Shown here one piece after another: positions 17,274 to 27,014 of a stretch of DNA of 64,000 nt. Made by a program: the position numbers and the translations under genes. The stretch covers positions 23,670 to 87,669 of the forward strand of contig NZ_JRPC02000006.1 in assembly GCF_000765745.2 (NCBI RefSeq), in the 5' to 3' direction. The first letter of the stretch is position 1. Each line of letters begins with the position of its first letter. The stretch comes from Helicobacter apodemus. GTDB taxonomy: Bacteria; Campylobacterota; Campylobacteria; Campylobacterales; Helicobacteraceae. The notes under the pieces were generated by a model that searched no databases, had not been told where the DNA came from, and saw nothing but the letters and a program-made list of their open reading frames with translations.

Positions 17274-20200
17274 TTAAATTGAAAAATATTTTGCCTCTTT
17301 GTGAGGCACTATTAGGGCTGAAGTTGTAGCCTCTGGAGTCATTTGGTAAGTTTGGGTAAGTGTTATGCCTAATTTTTCTGGTTTTAAGAGATTAAAAAGC
17401 CCTTTACTTAAAGCTAAATCGGGACAAGCGGGATAGCCAAAAGAATATCTTTGTCCCTCTTTTATGCCTAATCCTAATTCTCTCCTTACCCTAGCGTGAA
17501 TAAAATCTGCTAAAGCCTCTGCTAAATCCATCCCTAAAGCGTGGGTGAGATAATATTTGTGGTATTTGGAATCTTTATAAAGCTGATCTTCAAAGGGAGC
17601 GAAATTTAGCCCACTTGAGACTAAATGTAAGGCACAAATATCTCCTTGAGGGTTGAAATAATCCCCAAGGCATAAATAAGGTTTTTTGCAAGAGCGGGGA
17701 AAAAGAAAGGATTGAAAAGTAGAAAAATCTTTTTCTTGACTTAATTCTAAAATAAGCCCATCTTCTTTTTGTAAAGGCTCTTTGGTGCGGGTATAAAAAT
17801 ATCCATAAAGTACAATGGGTTCAAAAATCTTTTTTTCTAAAAACTCTTCTTTAAGGGATTGTAACATAGGTTCTAATTCTTTTTGCTTAAGGTGTAGGTA
17901 TTCCTCTTTGGGTAGTTTGTTGTATCCCCATCGGTGCTTAAACAATAAATCTTTGTTTAAAAATCCAAAGACTTCATTAATTTCTTGAAGGTTGAGTTTG
18001 AGATTTTTTTCACCAAAAAAGGGAGGAGAATATGTTTGGTATTGGAAAGTTAATTCACATTTTAGAGGTTTTATAACCCTTTCTACTTCTTTACTTTCTT
18101 GCTTTTTAGCGAGTCTTTTTTGAAGTTTGGAATCTTTTTTAGCATTTTTTTGGCTAGGTAGAGTTAAATCGCTAAAATTTCTGCTTTGGATAATTTGCAT
18201 TGCCGCAACACTATCAAAGGCGTCTTTACAATAAAAAATAATACCTTCATAATTAGGGCGACAATATTCATCGACAAAAGCTTGATTTAAAGCTGCTCCA
18301 CCTAGCATAATGGGGATTTTGATTCCTAGTCTTTTAAGCTCCTCTAAGTTTTCTTTCATAACAAGTGTAGATTTTACAAGTAGCCCACTCATTCCTATGC
18401 AATCTACCTTTTGCGTGTTTAGCACTTCTAAGAATTTTTCTAATTCTGCTTTAATACCTATATTAATCACATGAAAACCATTATTACTTAAAATAATATC
18501 TACAAGATTCTTTCCTACATCATGCACATCACCTTTAACCGTGCCTATAACAATGGTGGTTTTGTGAGAGCTTGTTTTTTTAGGTAAAAATTCATTGAGA
18601 TAATCCACGCTTTTTTTCATAACTTCTGCACTTTGCAAGACAAAGGGAAGTTGCATCTCTCCTGCACCAAACTTTTCCCCAACAATTTTCATAGCATCAA
18701 TAAGAATTTCATTGACAATAATTTCTGGATTAATTTCTTCTTTAGCTTGGGGTAAGAGTTCTAGCATTGCTTTTAAATCCCCACTAATAAGATATTTTGC
18801 TATTTTTTCTTGTGTGCTAAGGTGGGAATCATTGTTTTTTGCCCTTACATTGAGATTATTCTTATTTTCAAAGTGTTTAATGAAGTCATAAAGGGGTTGG
18901 GAAGTTTTTTGGGTATTAAAAATTAAATTTTCACATATTTCTTTATCTTTTTGTTCTAATTGATTATAGGCTATGAGATGAGAAACATTGACGATAGCAG
19001 CACTTAAACCATTTTTTAATGCGTGATGTAAGAAAACAGAGTTTAAACAGATTCTCCCCTCTTTACTTAAACCAAAAGAAATATTAGAAAGCCCAAGGAT
19101 AGTTCCTGCCTTAGGATAGAGCTTATTAATTTCTAAAATGGCATTGAGTGTTTGAATGCCCGCATCAAAATATTCCTCATCACCACTTCCTATGGTGAAA
19201 GTAAGGGGGTCAAAAATAATATCTTCTTCCCTTAAGTTGTGGATAGTAATAGCCCTATCCATCATCCTTTTAGCGCATTCAATCTTGCTTTTAGAATCTT
19301 TACACATTCCTTTTTCATCAATTGTTAAGCAGACTAATGCAGAGCCAAATTTCTTAGCTAATTGTGCGATGGTATCAAATTTTTCTATCCCATCTTCTAA
19401 GTTAGCAGAATTAATAATACATCTCCCACCAATGAGTTTTAAAGCGGTTTCTAAAGCTTTAATCTGTGTGGAATCTGGCATTAGGGGTAGAGGGATTTTG
19501 GTGCAATATCGGCTAATAAGCTCTTGCATATCTTTACTCTCATCTCTTCCAGCAAAAGCGACGCTTACATCAAGGCAATGAGCCCCACTTCTTACTTGCT
19601 CTGTCCCTACACTTAAAGCCATCTCATAGCTCTCTTTTAAAAGAATTTCTCTAAAAGCCTTAGAGCCTGTTGCATTGGAACGTTCTCCAATGAGCAGGGG
19701 AGATGGAGTTTGTTTAAGAGGGTAGGTATTAAAAAGTGAGGTAATGCTTGGTTGGTAATTGGCTTTAGGTGGAAGAGGGGTTTTGCCTCTAGTCTTTTCC
19801 GCTAAAAGTCTTATGTGTTTAGGAGTAGTTCCACAACATCCCCCTAGTAAAGATACTCCATTAATATTTAAAAAATCTTTTTGAATCTCACTAAATTCCT
19901 CTGCCTCCATTGGATAATAAGTAATTCCCCCTCTGTTTTGGGGCAAACCAGCATTGGTGTGGATAGAAATAGGAAACTTAGAAACCTGACTAAGGGCTAA
20001 TAAATGTTTTTTAGCTAAATCAGGACCCAAACCGCAATTAATCCCTAAAGATAATATATCAAAGGGTTCTAAAATAGAAAAGAGTGTTACAATATCTGTT
20101 CCTATTAACATAGCACCATTGGTTTCAATAGTGGCTGAAACCATAATAGGAATCTCTTTTGCGATATTTTGACAAGCATTGATAGCTGCTTTAATTTGAA

Positions 20201-20705
20201 GGGGATCTTGTGCAGTTTCTAGGAGAATAATATCAGCTTTTGCTTCTTTAAATCCTTGCACACATTCACAATAACCCAAAAACATCTCATCATAAGTAAT
20301 ATGCCCTAAGCTAGGGAGTTTAGTCCCAGGACCCAAGGAAGCAGCTATAAAAAGTGCATTTTTTTGATGAGGTAATGTTGTATGGGTAGAGATACATTCT
20401 TTAGCTAGTTGGACTCCTAATTTTGCTATCTCTTTAGCCCTATCCTCTAGTCCATACTCTGCTAAAACCCAAGGCATAACTCCAAAAGTGTTTGTCTTTA
20501 GGATATTTGCACCTGCTTGCAAATAACTTGTATGGATTTCTTGAATAATAGAGGGAGCATAAAGGTTTAAGGCTTCGCTGCATCCATTGAGGCTTTCTCC
20601 TTTGGTATTTACCCCCCAAGTAGATATAGATTTTTTTTGTATTTCTGTCCCCATTGCTCCATCAAGAATAAGGACTTGATTTTTCATACATTCGTTTAGA
20701 TTCAT
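17274..20705 (-). CDS. metH: cobalamin-dependent methionine synthase
   Basis: MetH moves a methyl group from 5-methyl-THF to homocysteine. I start it at the ATG at 20705 (1143 residues), which overlaps the upstream dedA stop as ATGA and has GGGGA just before it; an in-frame ATG lies four codons earlier. All four modules are present: homocysteine domain (zinc Cys in NCG near 228 and GGCCGT near 293), pterin domain (about 335-600), B12 domain (GDVHDVG near 729, with His as lower cobalt ligand) and a C-terminal AdoMet reactivation domain (RYSFGYPACPDL). It requires cobalamin, which must be made or imported. msrB follows. Confidence 0.96.
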   Translation of the reverse strand: MNLNECMKNQVLILDGAMGTEIQKKSISTWGVNTKGESLNGCSEALNLYAPSIIQEIHTSYLQAGANILKTNTFGVMPWVLAEYGLEDRAKEIAKLGVQLAKECISTHTTLPHQKNALFIAASLGPGTKLPSLGHITYDEMFLGYCECVQGFKEAKADIILLETAQDPLQIKAAINACQNIAKEIPIMVSATIETNGAMLIGTDIVTLFSILEPFDILSLGINCGLGPDLAKKHLLALSQVSKFPISIHTNAGLPQNRGGITYYPMEAEEFSEIQKDFLNINGVSLLGGCCGTTPKHIRLLAEKTRGKTPLPPKANYQPSITSLFNTYPLKQTPSPLLIGERSNATGSKAFREILLKESYEMALSVGTEQVRSGAHCLDVSVAFAGRDESKDMQELISRYCTKIPLPLMPDSTQIKALETALKLIGGRCIINSANLEDGIEKFDTIAQLAKKFGSALVCLTIDEKGMCKDSKSKIECAKRMMDRAITIHNLREEDIIFDPLTFTIGSGDEEYFDAGIQTLNAILEINKLYPKAGTILGLSNISFGLSKEGRICLNSVFLHHALKNGLSAAIVNVSHLIAYNQLEQKDKEICENLIFNTQKTSQPLYDFIKHFENKNNLNVRAKNNDSHLSTQEKIAKYLISGDLKAMLELLPQAKEEINPEIIVNEILIDAMKIVGEKFGAGEMQLPFVLQSAEVMKKSVDYLNEFLPKKTSSHKTTIVIGTVKGDVHDVGKNLVDIILSNNGFHVINIGIKAELEKFLEVLNTQKVDCIGMSGLLVKSTLVMKENLEELKRLGIKIPIMLGGAALNQAFVDEYCRPNYEGIIFYCKDAFDSVAAMQIIQSRNFSDLTLPSQKNAKKDSKLQKRLAKKQESKEVERVIKPLKCELTFQYQTYSPPFFGEKNLKLNLQEINEVFGFLNKDLLFKHRWGYNKLPKEEYLHLKQKELEPMLQSLKEEFLEKKIFEPIVLYGYFYTRTKEPLQKEDGLILELSQEKDFSTFQSFLFPRSCKKPYLCLGDYFNPQGDICALHLVSSGLNFAPFEDQLYKDSKYHKYYLTHALGMDLAEALADFIHARVRRELGLGIKEGQRYSFGYPACPDLALSKGLFNLLKPEKLGITLTQTYQMTPEATTSALIVPHKEAKYFSI

Positions 20706-21271
20706 TGTTGTCCCCATTTTTTACTTACTTTACTAAGCCATAGCCATAAGCCCCCAAATAAGAGGATTATAAATAAAGGTGCAATATAAGGATAATTAGA
20801 GAGAGTATCAAAGGTTTTAATGAGAATTTCTCCTAAGAAATATCCACAAACTCCGATACTAACACTCCAAATTATGGAACCTATGGCATTATAAAATATA
20901 AATTTCGCTAAAGGATAATTGGTTAGAGCTACTCCTAGTGGAACGAGGGTTTTAAGTCCATAAATATATTTTTTAATGATTAAAATCCACGAGCCATATT
21001 TTTTCATTAACAAATGCACTAAAGCAAGTTTTCTGCGGTGTTTTGCAAAATAGGGCATAATGCTTTGTTTTTGATAACGTGCAAGATAAAAAAGTGCAAT
21101 ATCTCCTAAAAAGTTTGCTATACTTGCTATGATTAAAGTTAATGTTAAATCCATCTTGTCTGCATAACTTAATACGCTTGCACCTACTAAGGCAACAAAA
21201 CCACCCCCTAAGGAGTATAAAAATAAGAGGATATAGCCATATTGTGCGATTAAATCAATAGTTTCTTGCAT
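20702..21271 (-). CDS. DedA-family membrane protein (second of two)
   Basis: A 189-residue DedA/VTT-family protein aligned by eye along its length with the one at 16248-16838: SxxxxM near 45, GD-x-x-x-FYLARY, HRRKLALVHLLMKKYG, and KYIYGLKTLVPLGVALTNY. The RKxALxHLLxxxYG block is shared almost exactly by both, so they are paralogues. It is the first gene of the dedA-metH-msrB stretch and overlaps metH by four bases. A transport or membrane-homeostasis role is expected from the family; no substrate can be read from sequence. Confidence 0.86.
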   Translation of the reverse strand: MQETIDLIAQYGYILLFLYSLGGGFVALVGASVLSYADKMDLTLTLIIASIANFLGDIALFYLARYQKQSIMPYFAKHRRKLALVHLLMKKYGSWILIIKKYIYGLKTLVPLGVALTNYPLAKFIFYNAIGSIIWSVSIGVCGYFLGEILIKTFDTLSNYPYIAPLFIILLFGGLWLWLSKVSKKWGQQ

Positions 21272-21482
21272 TAATATTCCTTAAATAGTATTTAGATTTG
21301 TAAAATTTTTTTAGTATAGCAAAGGCTTGATAAAAAATAAAAATTAAGCCTTAAAATTTTATGATTTAATCCTTAGAAGCTTGCTATTCTTTATGCCTTA
21401 TAGTCTTTAATAAAATAATATTGTTTTAAGGAGTTTTGAGATACAAATAGATTCTAAAATTTTTAAGAATAAGGAAGTAATT

Positions 21483-21698
21483 ATGAATGTAAGTAGTGTG
21501 GGTTCTTATGGTGCTTATAATGATTATAGTTCAACCAATCAAGATAGTAATACTTTAAATACGCAGAAATCAGAAAATACACGACAAGCTAGAGACGATG
21601 CAAATAATCGTTCAATGGATACACAAAATGCTCAAAATGGGGTAGGAAATAATGAACGTAATTCTAATACACAAGAGGGGTTTAATATTACTGCTTAG
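21483..21698 (+). CDS. small Asn/Ser/Gln-rich protein of unknown function
   Basis: A 71-residue protein I do not recognise. It is rich in Asn, Ser, Gln and Tyr, has no hydrophobic segment, signal peptide or cysteine, and is probably disordered. A good ribosome-binding site (AAGGAAG) seven bases before the ATG supports it as real. The first residues (MNVSSVGSYGAYN) resemble in flavour those of the EF-hand protein at 50702 (MYSVDSRSGYASYANG) and of other proteins exported by flagellar systems. This is only a resemblance. No sigma-54-type GG-N10-GC element was found upstream. Confidence 0.6.
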   Translation: MNVSSVGSYGAYNDYSSTNQDSNTLNTQKSENTRQARDDANNRSMDTQNAQNGVGNNERNSNTQEGFNITA

Positions 21699-21713
21699 AT
21701 AAGGAATAGGAAT

Positions 21714-22075
21714 TTATTCCATTCCTTTTAAAAGTTTTTGCATTTTTGCTATTTCTCTATTTTGTTCTTTAATAATATCCCTAGCAATTTTTATAATGTC
21801 TACATCTTTAGTGATTTTTAAAATCTGCTCTGAGGCTACAACTGCACCTTGATGATGAGGTATCATATTAGCTAAAAAGTCTTTATTGACATTTCCGCTC
21901 TTTATAGGGTCATTTTCCATCAATAGGTTTATGCATAGAAGCTATAATATTTGTTGCAATATTATGTGTATTATGGGACATTTCCACAGATGAATGGGAA
22001 TGATTATGTGGATGTGCTAGAGAAAAGCTAGATAAAGTAGCTATCAAAATAAATGAAGTAAGTAGTAGTTTTCAT
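21714..22075 (-). pseudogene. DUF305-family periplasmic protein with two frameshifts
   Basis: The 3' part (21714-21923) encodes a clean DUF305 segment, NKDFLANMIPHHQGAVVASE. The upstream bases to the ATG at 22075 encode the rest of the gene in two other phases. Just after the ATG, reading ATGAAA then CTACTACTT gives a signal peptide (KLLLTSFILIATLSSFSLA) followed by a His-rich HPHNHSHSS stretch. One extra A after the ATG breaks this, and a second one-base shift occurs near 21920 between HKPIDG and MENDPIK. As written the gene cannot make the full protein. DUF305 proteins are small periplasmic proteins often tied to copper handling. A sequencing error in the short A run is possible. Confidence 0.72.
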
Positions 22076-22255
22076 TTATGTATCCTTGAGAGAAATTTTT
22101 ATTAATATTTTGGCATTTTTGCGTTTCAAAAAAATGTGTTTTTAGATGATAGTAAAATAAAGTTAAACAACAATTAAACAATATTTAAAGATGAAATTAA
22201 TAACCTTTAGGAATTATGTTACAATATTTCCATATTTTGAATTTGAGGTATAGTT

Positions 22256-24109
22256 ATGGTTGATTATGGTATTCAATATTGGGCAAATGATGATTTTTTT
22301 ATTGAAGATGGTCGTGTTAAAGTGAATTATAAAAATAGTCCTGCACTTATTGAAATTGTAAAGAAGGCTAGAGAGGATGGATATAGGGGTCCTTTGCTTA
22401 TCCGCTTTCCCCATTTGATAAAAAAACAAATCGAAAAGATTTTTCAGAGTTTTGAAGATTCTATTAAAGAAAATCATTACAAAGGGGAGTTTAAGGCTGT
22501 ATTCCCTATTAAAGTTAATCATTATCCTAATTTTATTTTACCCTTAATGGAATTAACGCAAAAACGTTGCTATGGGTTAGAAGCTGGAAGTAAATCAGAG
22601 CTTATTATTGCTATGGCATATACTAATGCTAATGCTCCTATTACGGTTAATGGATTTAAGGATAAAGAAATGATTTCTTTAGGTTTTATTGCTGCAAAAA
22701 TGGGACACGATATTACCTTAACCATTGAGGGATTAAATGAGCTTGAAACCATTATTGAAGTAGCAAAGACTATGGGGAAGCCTTACCCAAAGATTGGATT
22801 GAGAATAAGACTTCATAGCACAGGGGCTGGAGCTTGGGCGAAAAGCGGAGGATTCCATTCTAAATTTGGTTTGAGTGCAACAGAACTTGTAGAAGCTATT
22901 GATTTGCTTAAAAAAAATCATCTTTTAGAACAATTTATGATGATTCATTTCCATATTGGGAGCCAAATTAGCGATATTTCACCTTTAAAGAAAGCTTTAA
23001 GGGAGTCTGGGAATATTTATGCAGAATTGCGAAAAATGGGGGCTAAGAATCTAAGATATGTGAATATTGGCGGAGGATTAGCTGTAGAATATACACAATA
23101 TGAAAATCACCAAAACCGCAACTATACTTTAGCAGAATTTAGCGGTGATGTTGTTTTCACACTTAAAGAAATCGCTAAAAACAAAAAAGAGCCCGAGCCG
23201 GATATTTTCATCGAATCTGGACGCTATGTTTGTGCTAATCACGCAGTGCTTATTAGTCCTGTTTTAGAGCTTTTTTCACAAGAATATGATGAAAAAGCTT
23301 TGCGTTTAAAAGAGAAAAATCCTCCCTTAATTGAAGAGCTTTATGATTTATACAATAGTATTGTAGAAAAAACTGCCATTGAATATTTGCACGATAGTTT
23401 AGAGCATATGGAATCTCTTTTAACACTTTTTGATTTGGGTTATATTGATTTGCAAGATAGGAGTAATACAGAGGTTTTAGTGCATTTAATTATTAAAAAG
23501 GTGATTAAAATTTTAAAGTATAAAAATCATCGTGATATTATTAGGATTCAAGAACAAGTACAAGAGAGGTATTTGTTAAATTGTAGTTTTTTTCAGAGCT
23601 TACCAGATTATTGGGGCTTAGGACAAAACTTCCCTGTTATTCCACTTGATAAACTTAATAAGCGACCTACAAGAAGTGCAAGTTTATGGGATATTACCTG
23701 TGATAGTGATGGAGAGATTGCATTTAATAAAAACACTCCTTTGTTCTTACACGATATTGATGTGAATAAAGAGGAATATTTTTTAGGATTTTTCTTAGTT
23801 GGGGCTTATCAAGAAGTGCTTGGAATGCGACATAATCTTTTTACGCACCCAACAGAATTAAGTGTGGTTTTTGATGAAAAAGGAGAATATAGCATTGAAA
23901 ATCTCTTAGAAGCACAAACGATTTTAGATGTATTAGATGATTTAGATTATGATACCAAAGAAATTGAGAGACGATTAAAGCAAAAGCTTGAAGAAAGTGA
24001 AGAGATACCTGATGATTCCAAAAAAGAAGTTTTAGGGCAACTTTATGTAATGCTTAGTGAGAATGGATATTTACGGACTGTTTTTAAGGGTGAGGGGGCT
24101 ATATTATGA
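22256..24109 (+). CDS. speA: biosynthetic arginine decarboxylase SpeA
   Basis: A 617-residue fold-III PLP enzyme converting arginine to agmatine, the first step of spermidine synthesis by the agmatine route. The PLP Lys86 is in FPIKVN. The domain continues with GLEAGSKSEL, HFHIGSQISDI and the Gly-rich VNIGGGLAVEY, and SGRYVCANHAV lies further on. The C-terminal region is typical of SpeA and absent from LysA. The last four bases overlap the cysE start (ATGA). Length and motifs are normal. Confidence 0.95.
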   Translation: MVDYGIQYWANDDFFIEDGRVKVNYKNSPALIEIVKKAREDGYRGPLLIRFPHLIKKQIEKIFQSFEDSIKENHYKGEFKAVFPIKVNHYPNFILPLMELTQKRCYGLEAGSKSELIIAMAYTNANAPITVNGFKDKEMISLGFIAAKMGHDITLTIEGLNELETIIEVAKTMGKPYPKIGLRIRLHSTGAGAWAKSGGFHSKFGLSATELVEAIDLLKKNHLLEQFMMIHFHIGSQISDISPLKKALRESGNIYAELRKMGAKNLRYVNIGGGLAVEYTQYENHQNRNYTLAEFSGDVVFTLKEIAKNKKEPEPDIFIESGRYVCANHAVLISPVLELFSQEYDEKALRLKEKNPPLIEELYDLYNSIVEKTAIEYLHDSLEHMESLLTLFDLGYIDLQDRSNTEVLVHLIIKKVIKILKYKNHRDIIRIQEQVQERYLLNCSFFQSLPDYWGLGQNFPVIPLDKLNKRPTRSASLWDITCDSDGEIAFNKNTPLFLHDIDVNKEEYFLGFFLVGAYQEVLGMRHNLFTHPTELSVVFDEKGEYSIENLLEAQTILDVLDDLDYDTKEIERRLKQKLEESEEIPDDSKKEVLGQLYVMLSENGYLRTVFKGEGAIL

Positions 24110-24813
24110 ATTATGCTACGACTTTATGGGGGACAATTAAAGAGGACTTTAAAGTAATATTAGAAAAAGATCCTGCTATTAATTCTAAAATAGAATTATT
24201 TTTTAATTATCCTGGATTAATAGCTTTAGTCCATTATCGTTTTGCGCATAGTCTTTATAATAAAGGTTTTAAAGTCTTAGCAAGGGTTATAATGGGAATT
24301 ACACAATGGCTTACTAATGTTGATATTCATCCAGCTTGTAAGATAGGGCATAGAGTGTTTATTGATCATGGTATTGGGGTAGTGATTGGAGAGACTGCTG
24401 AAATTGGTAATGAAGTAACGATTTATCAAGGGGTGAGTTTGGGTGGTGTGAGTTTAGAGAAAGTCAAGAGACACCCAACTATTGAAGATTCTGTGATTAT
24501 TGGAGCAGGTGCAAAAGTGCTTGGGAATATTGTTGTTGGGGCTAATTCTAAAATTGGTGCAAATTCTGTCGTTATCCGATCTGTTGCTCCAAACTCTACG
24601 GCTGTTGGGATTCCAGCTAAGGCAGTGATTAAAGGGAATAGTGATGATTTAAATAAAATACCTGATATTAGTTATCAGCTTTTTTGCTATATTTATAAAC
24701 GTTTAGAAATATTACAAAAAGATTCCCAATTAAGCCAAGAAACATTAGAAGAAATCAATGATTTAAACAAAGTTTATAAAGAATTCTTGAAGATAATTCA
24801 GCAATTTTCTTAA
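24106..24813 (+). CDS. cysE: serine O-acetyltransferase
   Basis: A 235-residue CysE making O-acetylserine for cysteine synthesis. The catalytic pair is visible as Asp73 (NVDIHP) and His88 (FIDHGIG). The left-handed beta-helix follows with hexapeptide repeats (IGETAEIGNEVTIYQG, IGAGAKVLGNIVVGANSKIGANS). The C-terminus is longer than the helix and ends in a charged coiled segment, unlike the Ile terminus that binds cysteine synthase in enterobacteria. It is translationally coupled to speA by a four-base overlap. Confidence 0.94.
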   Translation: MNYATTLWGTIKEDFKVILEKDPAINSKIELFFNYPGLIALVHYRFAHSLYNKGFKVLARVIMGITQWLTNVDIHPACKIGHRVFIDHGIGVVIGETAEIGNEVTIYQGVSLGGVSLEKVKRHPTIEDSVIIGAGAKVLGNIVVGANSKIGANSVVIRSVAPNSTAVGIPAKAVIKGNSDDLNKIPDISYQLFCYIYKRLEILQKDSQLSQETLEEINDLNKVYKEFLKIIQQFS

Positions 24814-25091
24814 ATTTTTAAGTGATAGTTAGGTTTTATAGATTAAGTGTTGTTATTGTAAAATCCATTTTTTCAAATTTTGTAATAGGGACTTATTAGC
24901 TTTAAAGTAGGGCATAAGTAGAGAATTAAATTTAGTGCTTAATAAAAGTAGATTATAAGAAAACTTGTTTTTTAATGAATAATAAGGTGGTTATTGCAAA
25001 GTTTTTAAAAGATATAAGATTTTTGCGAAAATGAGACTTTAAAAGCAAAATTTCAAAACTTGTTACTAAAGGTTCAAGATGAGGGGAGATA

Positions 25092-27014
25092 ATGTTAGAT
25101 AAAAATGAGATTAATGAATATCAGTTAATGGCAAATACTTTAAGATTCCTTTGTGCTGATATGGTGCAAGAAGCCAATAGTGGGCATCCGGGTGCTCCTA
25201 TGGGATTAGCAGATATTGCTGTTACTTTAGGTTATCATCTGCGATTAAGCCCTAAGAATCCTTTATGGATTAATCGTGATAGAGTAGTTTTTAGTGGAGG
25301 GCATATAAGTGCTTTAATTTATAGTTTATTACACTTATGGGGGTTTGATGTAAGTTTAGAGGATTTAAAGAGTTTTAGAAAAATAGGCTCTAAAACCCCC
25401 GGTCATCCAGAATATAAACATACACAAGGAATTGACATTACTACAGGTCCTCTAGGACAGGGTATTGCTAATGCAGTGGGCTTTGCTATGGCGGGGAAAT
25501 TAGCGAGTTTTTTATTAGATGATAAGCTTATTTCTCATAAGGTTTATTGTTTATGTGGTGATGGGGATTTACAAGAGGGTATTTCGTATGAGGCTGCCTC
25601 CTTAGCGGGATTGCATCAATTAAATAATTTGATTGTTATTTATGATAGTAATAATATTACGATTGAAGGGGATTGCAAGATAGCTTTTAATGAGGATATT
25701 AAAATGCGTTTTGCCGCTCAAGGTTGGGAAGTATTTGAAATTGATGGGCATAATTTTTTAGCCATTGATTTAGCCTTAAATAATGCAAAGTTAAGTGATA
25801 AGCCTTCTTTAATTATCGCTAAAACACAAATAGCCAAAGGTTCCATTAATCTTTGTGGCTCTCATAAAGCTCACGGAGCACCCTTAGGTGAAGCAGAGAT
25901 AGAAGAATCCAAAAAAGCCTTAGGATTTAACCCTAAAGAGAAGTTTTTTATCCCTCCTTCTTGTGCTATTCGCTTTAGAAATACTCAAGAATTAGGGGAA
26001 TTAGCTAATAAACAATGGCAGGAGATTTATGCTAACCATCCTAAAAAAGATTTGTTACAGAGGCTATTAAACCCAGATTTTAACGCTATTATTTACCCAA
26101 CATTTAAAGAAGGGGGAAGTATTGCAACGCGTTCTAGCAATGGAGAGATTTTAAATGCTATTGCGAAGTCATTAGAAGGGTTTATTGGGGGGAGTGCGGA
26201 TTTAGCACCTTCTAATAATACAGAATTAAAGGGTATGGGTGATTTCCCTAAAGGACGTAATTTTCATTTTGGCATTAGGGAGCATTGTATGGGGGCTATT
26301 TGTAATGGTTTAGCTAATTATGGGATTTTTTTACCCTTTAGTGCAACCTTTTTTGTTTTTAGTGATTATTTAGTCCCTAGTGTGCGGATAGCGGCTCTTA
26401 TGAATAGTAAAGTATTTTATATTTGGACACACGATAGCATAGGCGTAGGAGAGGATGGTGCAACCCATCAACCCATCGAGCAATTAAGCCATTTTAGGGC
26501 TATGCCAAATTTAAAGGTTTTTCGTCCTGCAGATGCTAATGAAAATATCGCAGCTTGGCAATGTGCTTTTGAAATTGAGGGTCCCTGTGCTTTTGTGCTA
26601 AGCCGACAGAATCTTAGGACTTTAGAAAAAGTCCATAAAGAGGAGGTTAAAAAGGGTGCGTATGTAAAACAAAAATCTACAAAACCTCTTAGAGTTACCC
26701 TTTTAGCAAGTGGTAGTGAAGTAAGCTTAGCCTTAGAATGTGCTTTAAGATTAGAGGAAGAAAATATAGGAGTTCAAGTCGTAAGTGTGCCTTGTTTGGA
26801 TTTGTTTTTGGAGCAAGATAAAAGCTATCAAGATTTTTTATTGCAAGGTAAAGTGGTTGTGCTTGAAGCTAGTCGAGGTTTAGAATGGGGGGCTTTTGCC
26901 GATGAGATGATTGGCATAGATAGGTTTGGGGCTAGTGGTAAAGGGGAGGAGCTTTTTGCGTATTTTGGATTGAGTGTAGAAAATGTTGTAAAAATTATTA
27001 AAGGGATTTTATAA
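25092..27014 (+). CDS. tkt: transketolase
   Basis: A 640-residue thiamine-diphosphate enzyme of the non-oxidative pentose phosphate pathway. Visible motifs are NSGHPGAPMGLAD near residue 30, the TPP/Mg motif GDGDLQEGISYEA, GSHKAHGAPLG, and the pyrimidine-domain block GGSADLAPSN with FGIREHCMGAI containing the catalytic Glu. GGGGAG-like ribosome-binding sequence (GAGGGGAGA) precedes the ATG. addB begins one base after its stop, so the two are co-expressed. Confidence 0.95.
   Translation: MLDKNEINEYQLMANTLRFLCADMVQEANSGHPGAPMGLADIAVTLGYHLRLSPKNPLWINRDRVVFSGGHISALIYSLLHLWGFDVSLEDLKSFRKIGSKTPGHPEYKHTQGIDITTGPLGQGIANAVGFAMAGKLASFLLDDKLISHKVYCLCGDGDLQEGISYEAASLAGLHQLNNLIVIYDSNNITIEGDCKIAFNEDIKMRFAAQGWEVFEIDGHNFLAIDLALNNAKLSDKPSLIIAKTQIAKGSINLCGSHKAHGAPLGEAEIEESKKALGFNPKEKFFIPPSCAIRFRNTQELGELANKQWQEIYANHPKKDLLQRLLNPDFNAIIYPTFKEGGSIATRSSNGEILNAIAKSLEGFIGGSADLAPSNNTELKGMGDFPKGRNFHFGIREHCMGAICNGLANYGIFLPFSATFFVFSDYLVPSVRIAALMNSKVFYIWTHDSIGVGEDGATHQPIEQLSHFRAMPNLKVFRPADANENIAAWQCAFEIEGPCAFVLSRQNLRTLEKVHKEEVKKGAYVKQKSTKPLRVTLLASGSEVSLALECALRLEEENIGVQVVSVPCLDLFLEQDKSYQDFLLQGKVVVLEASRGLEWGAFADEMIGIDRFGASGKGEELFAYFGLSVENVVKIIKGIL

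Noticed and set aside
24814..25091. Region between cysE and tkt examined for RNA genes or a riboswitch
   Set aside because: AT-rich sequence with no stable structure, tRNA-like arm or conserved motif that I could see.
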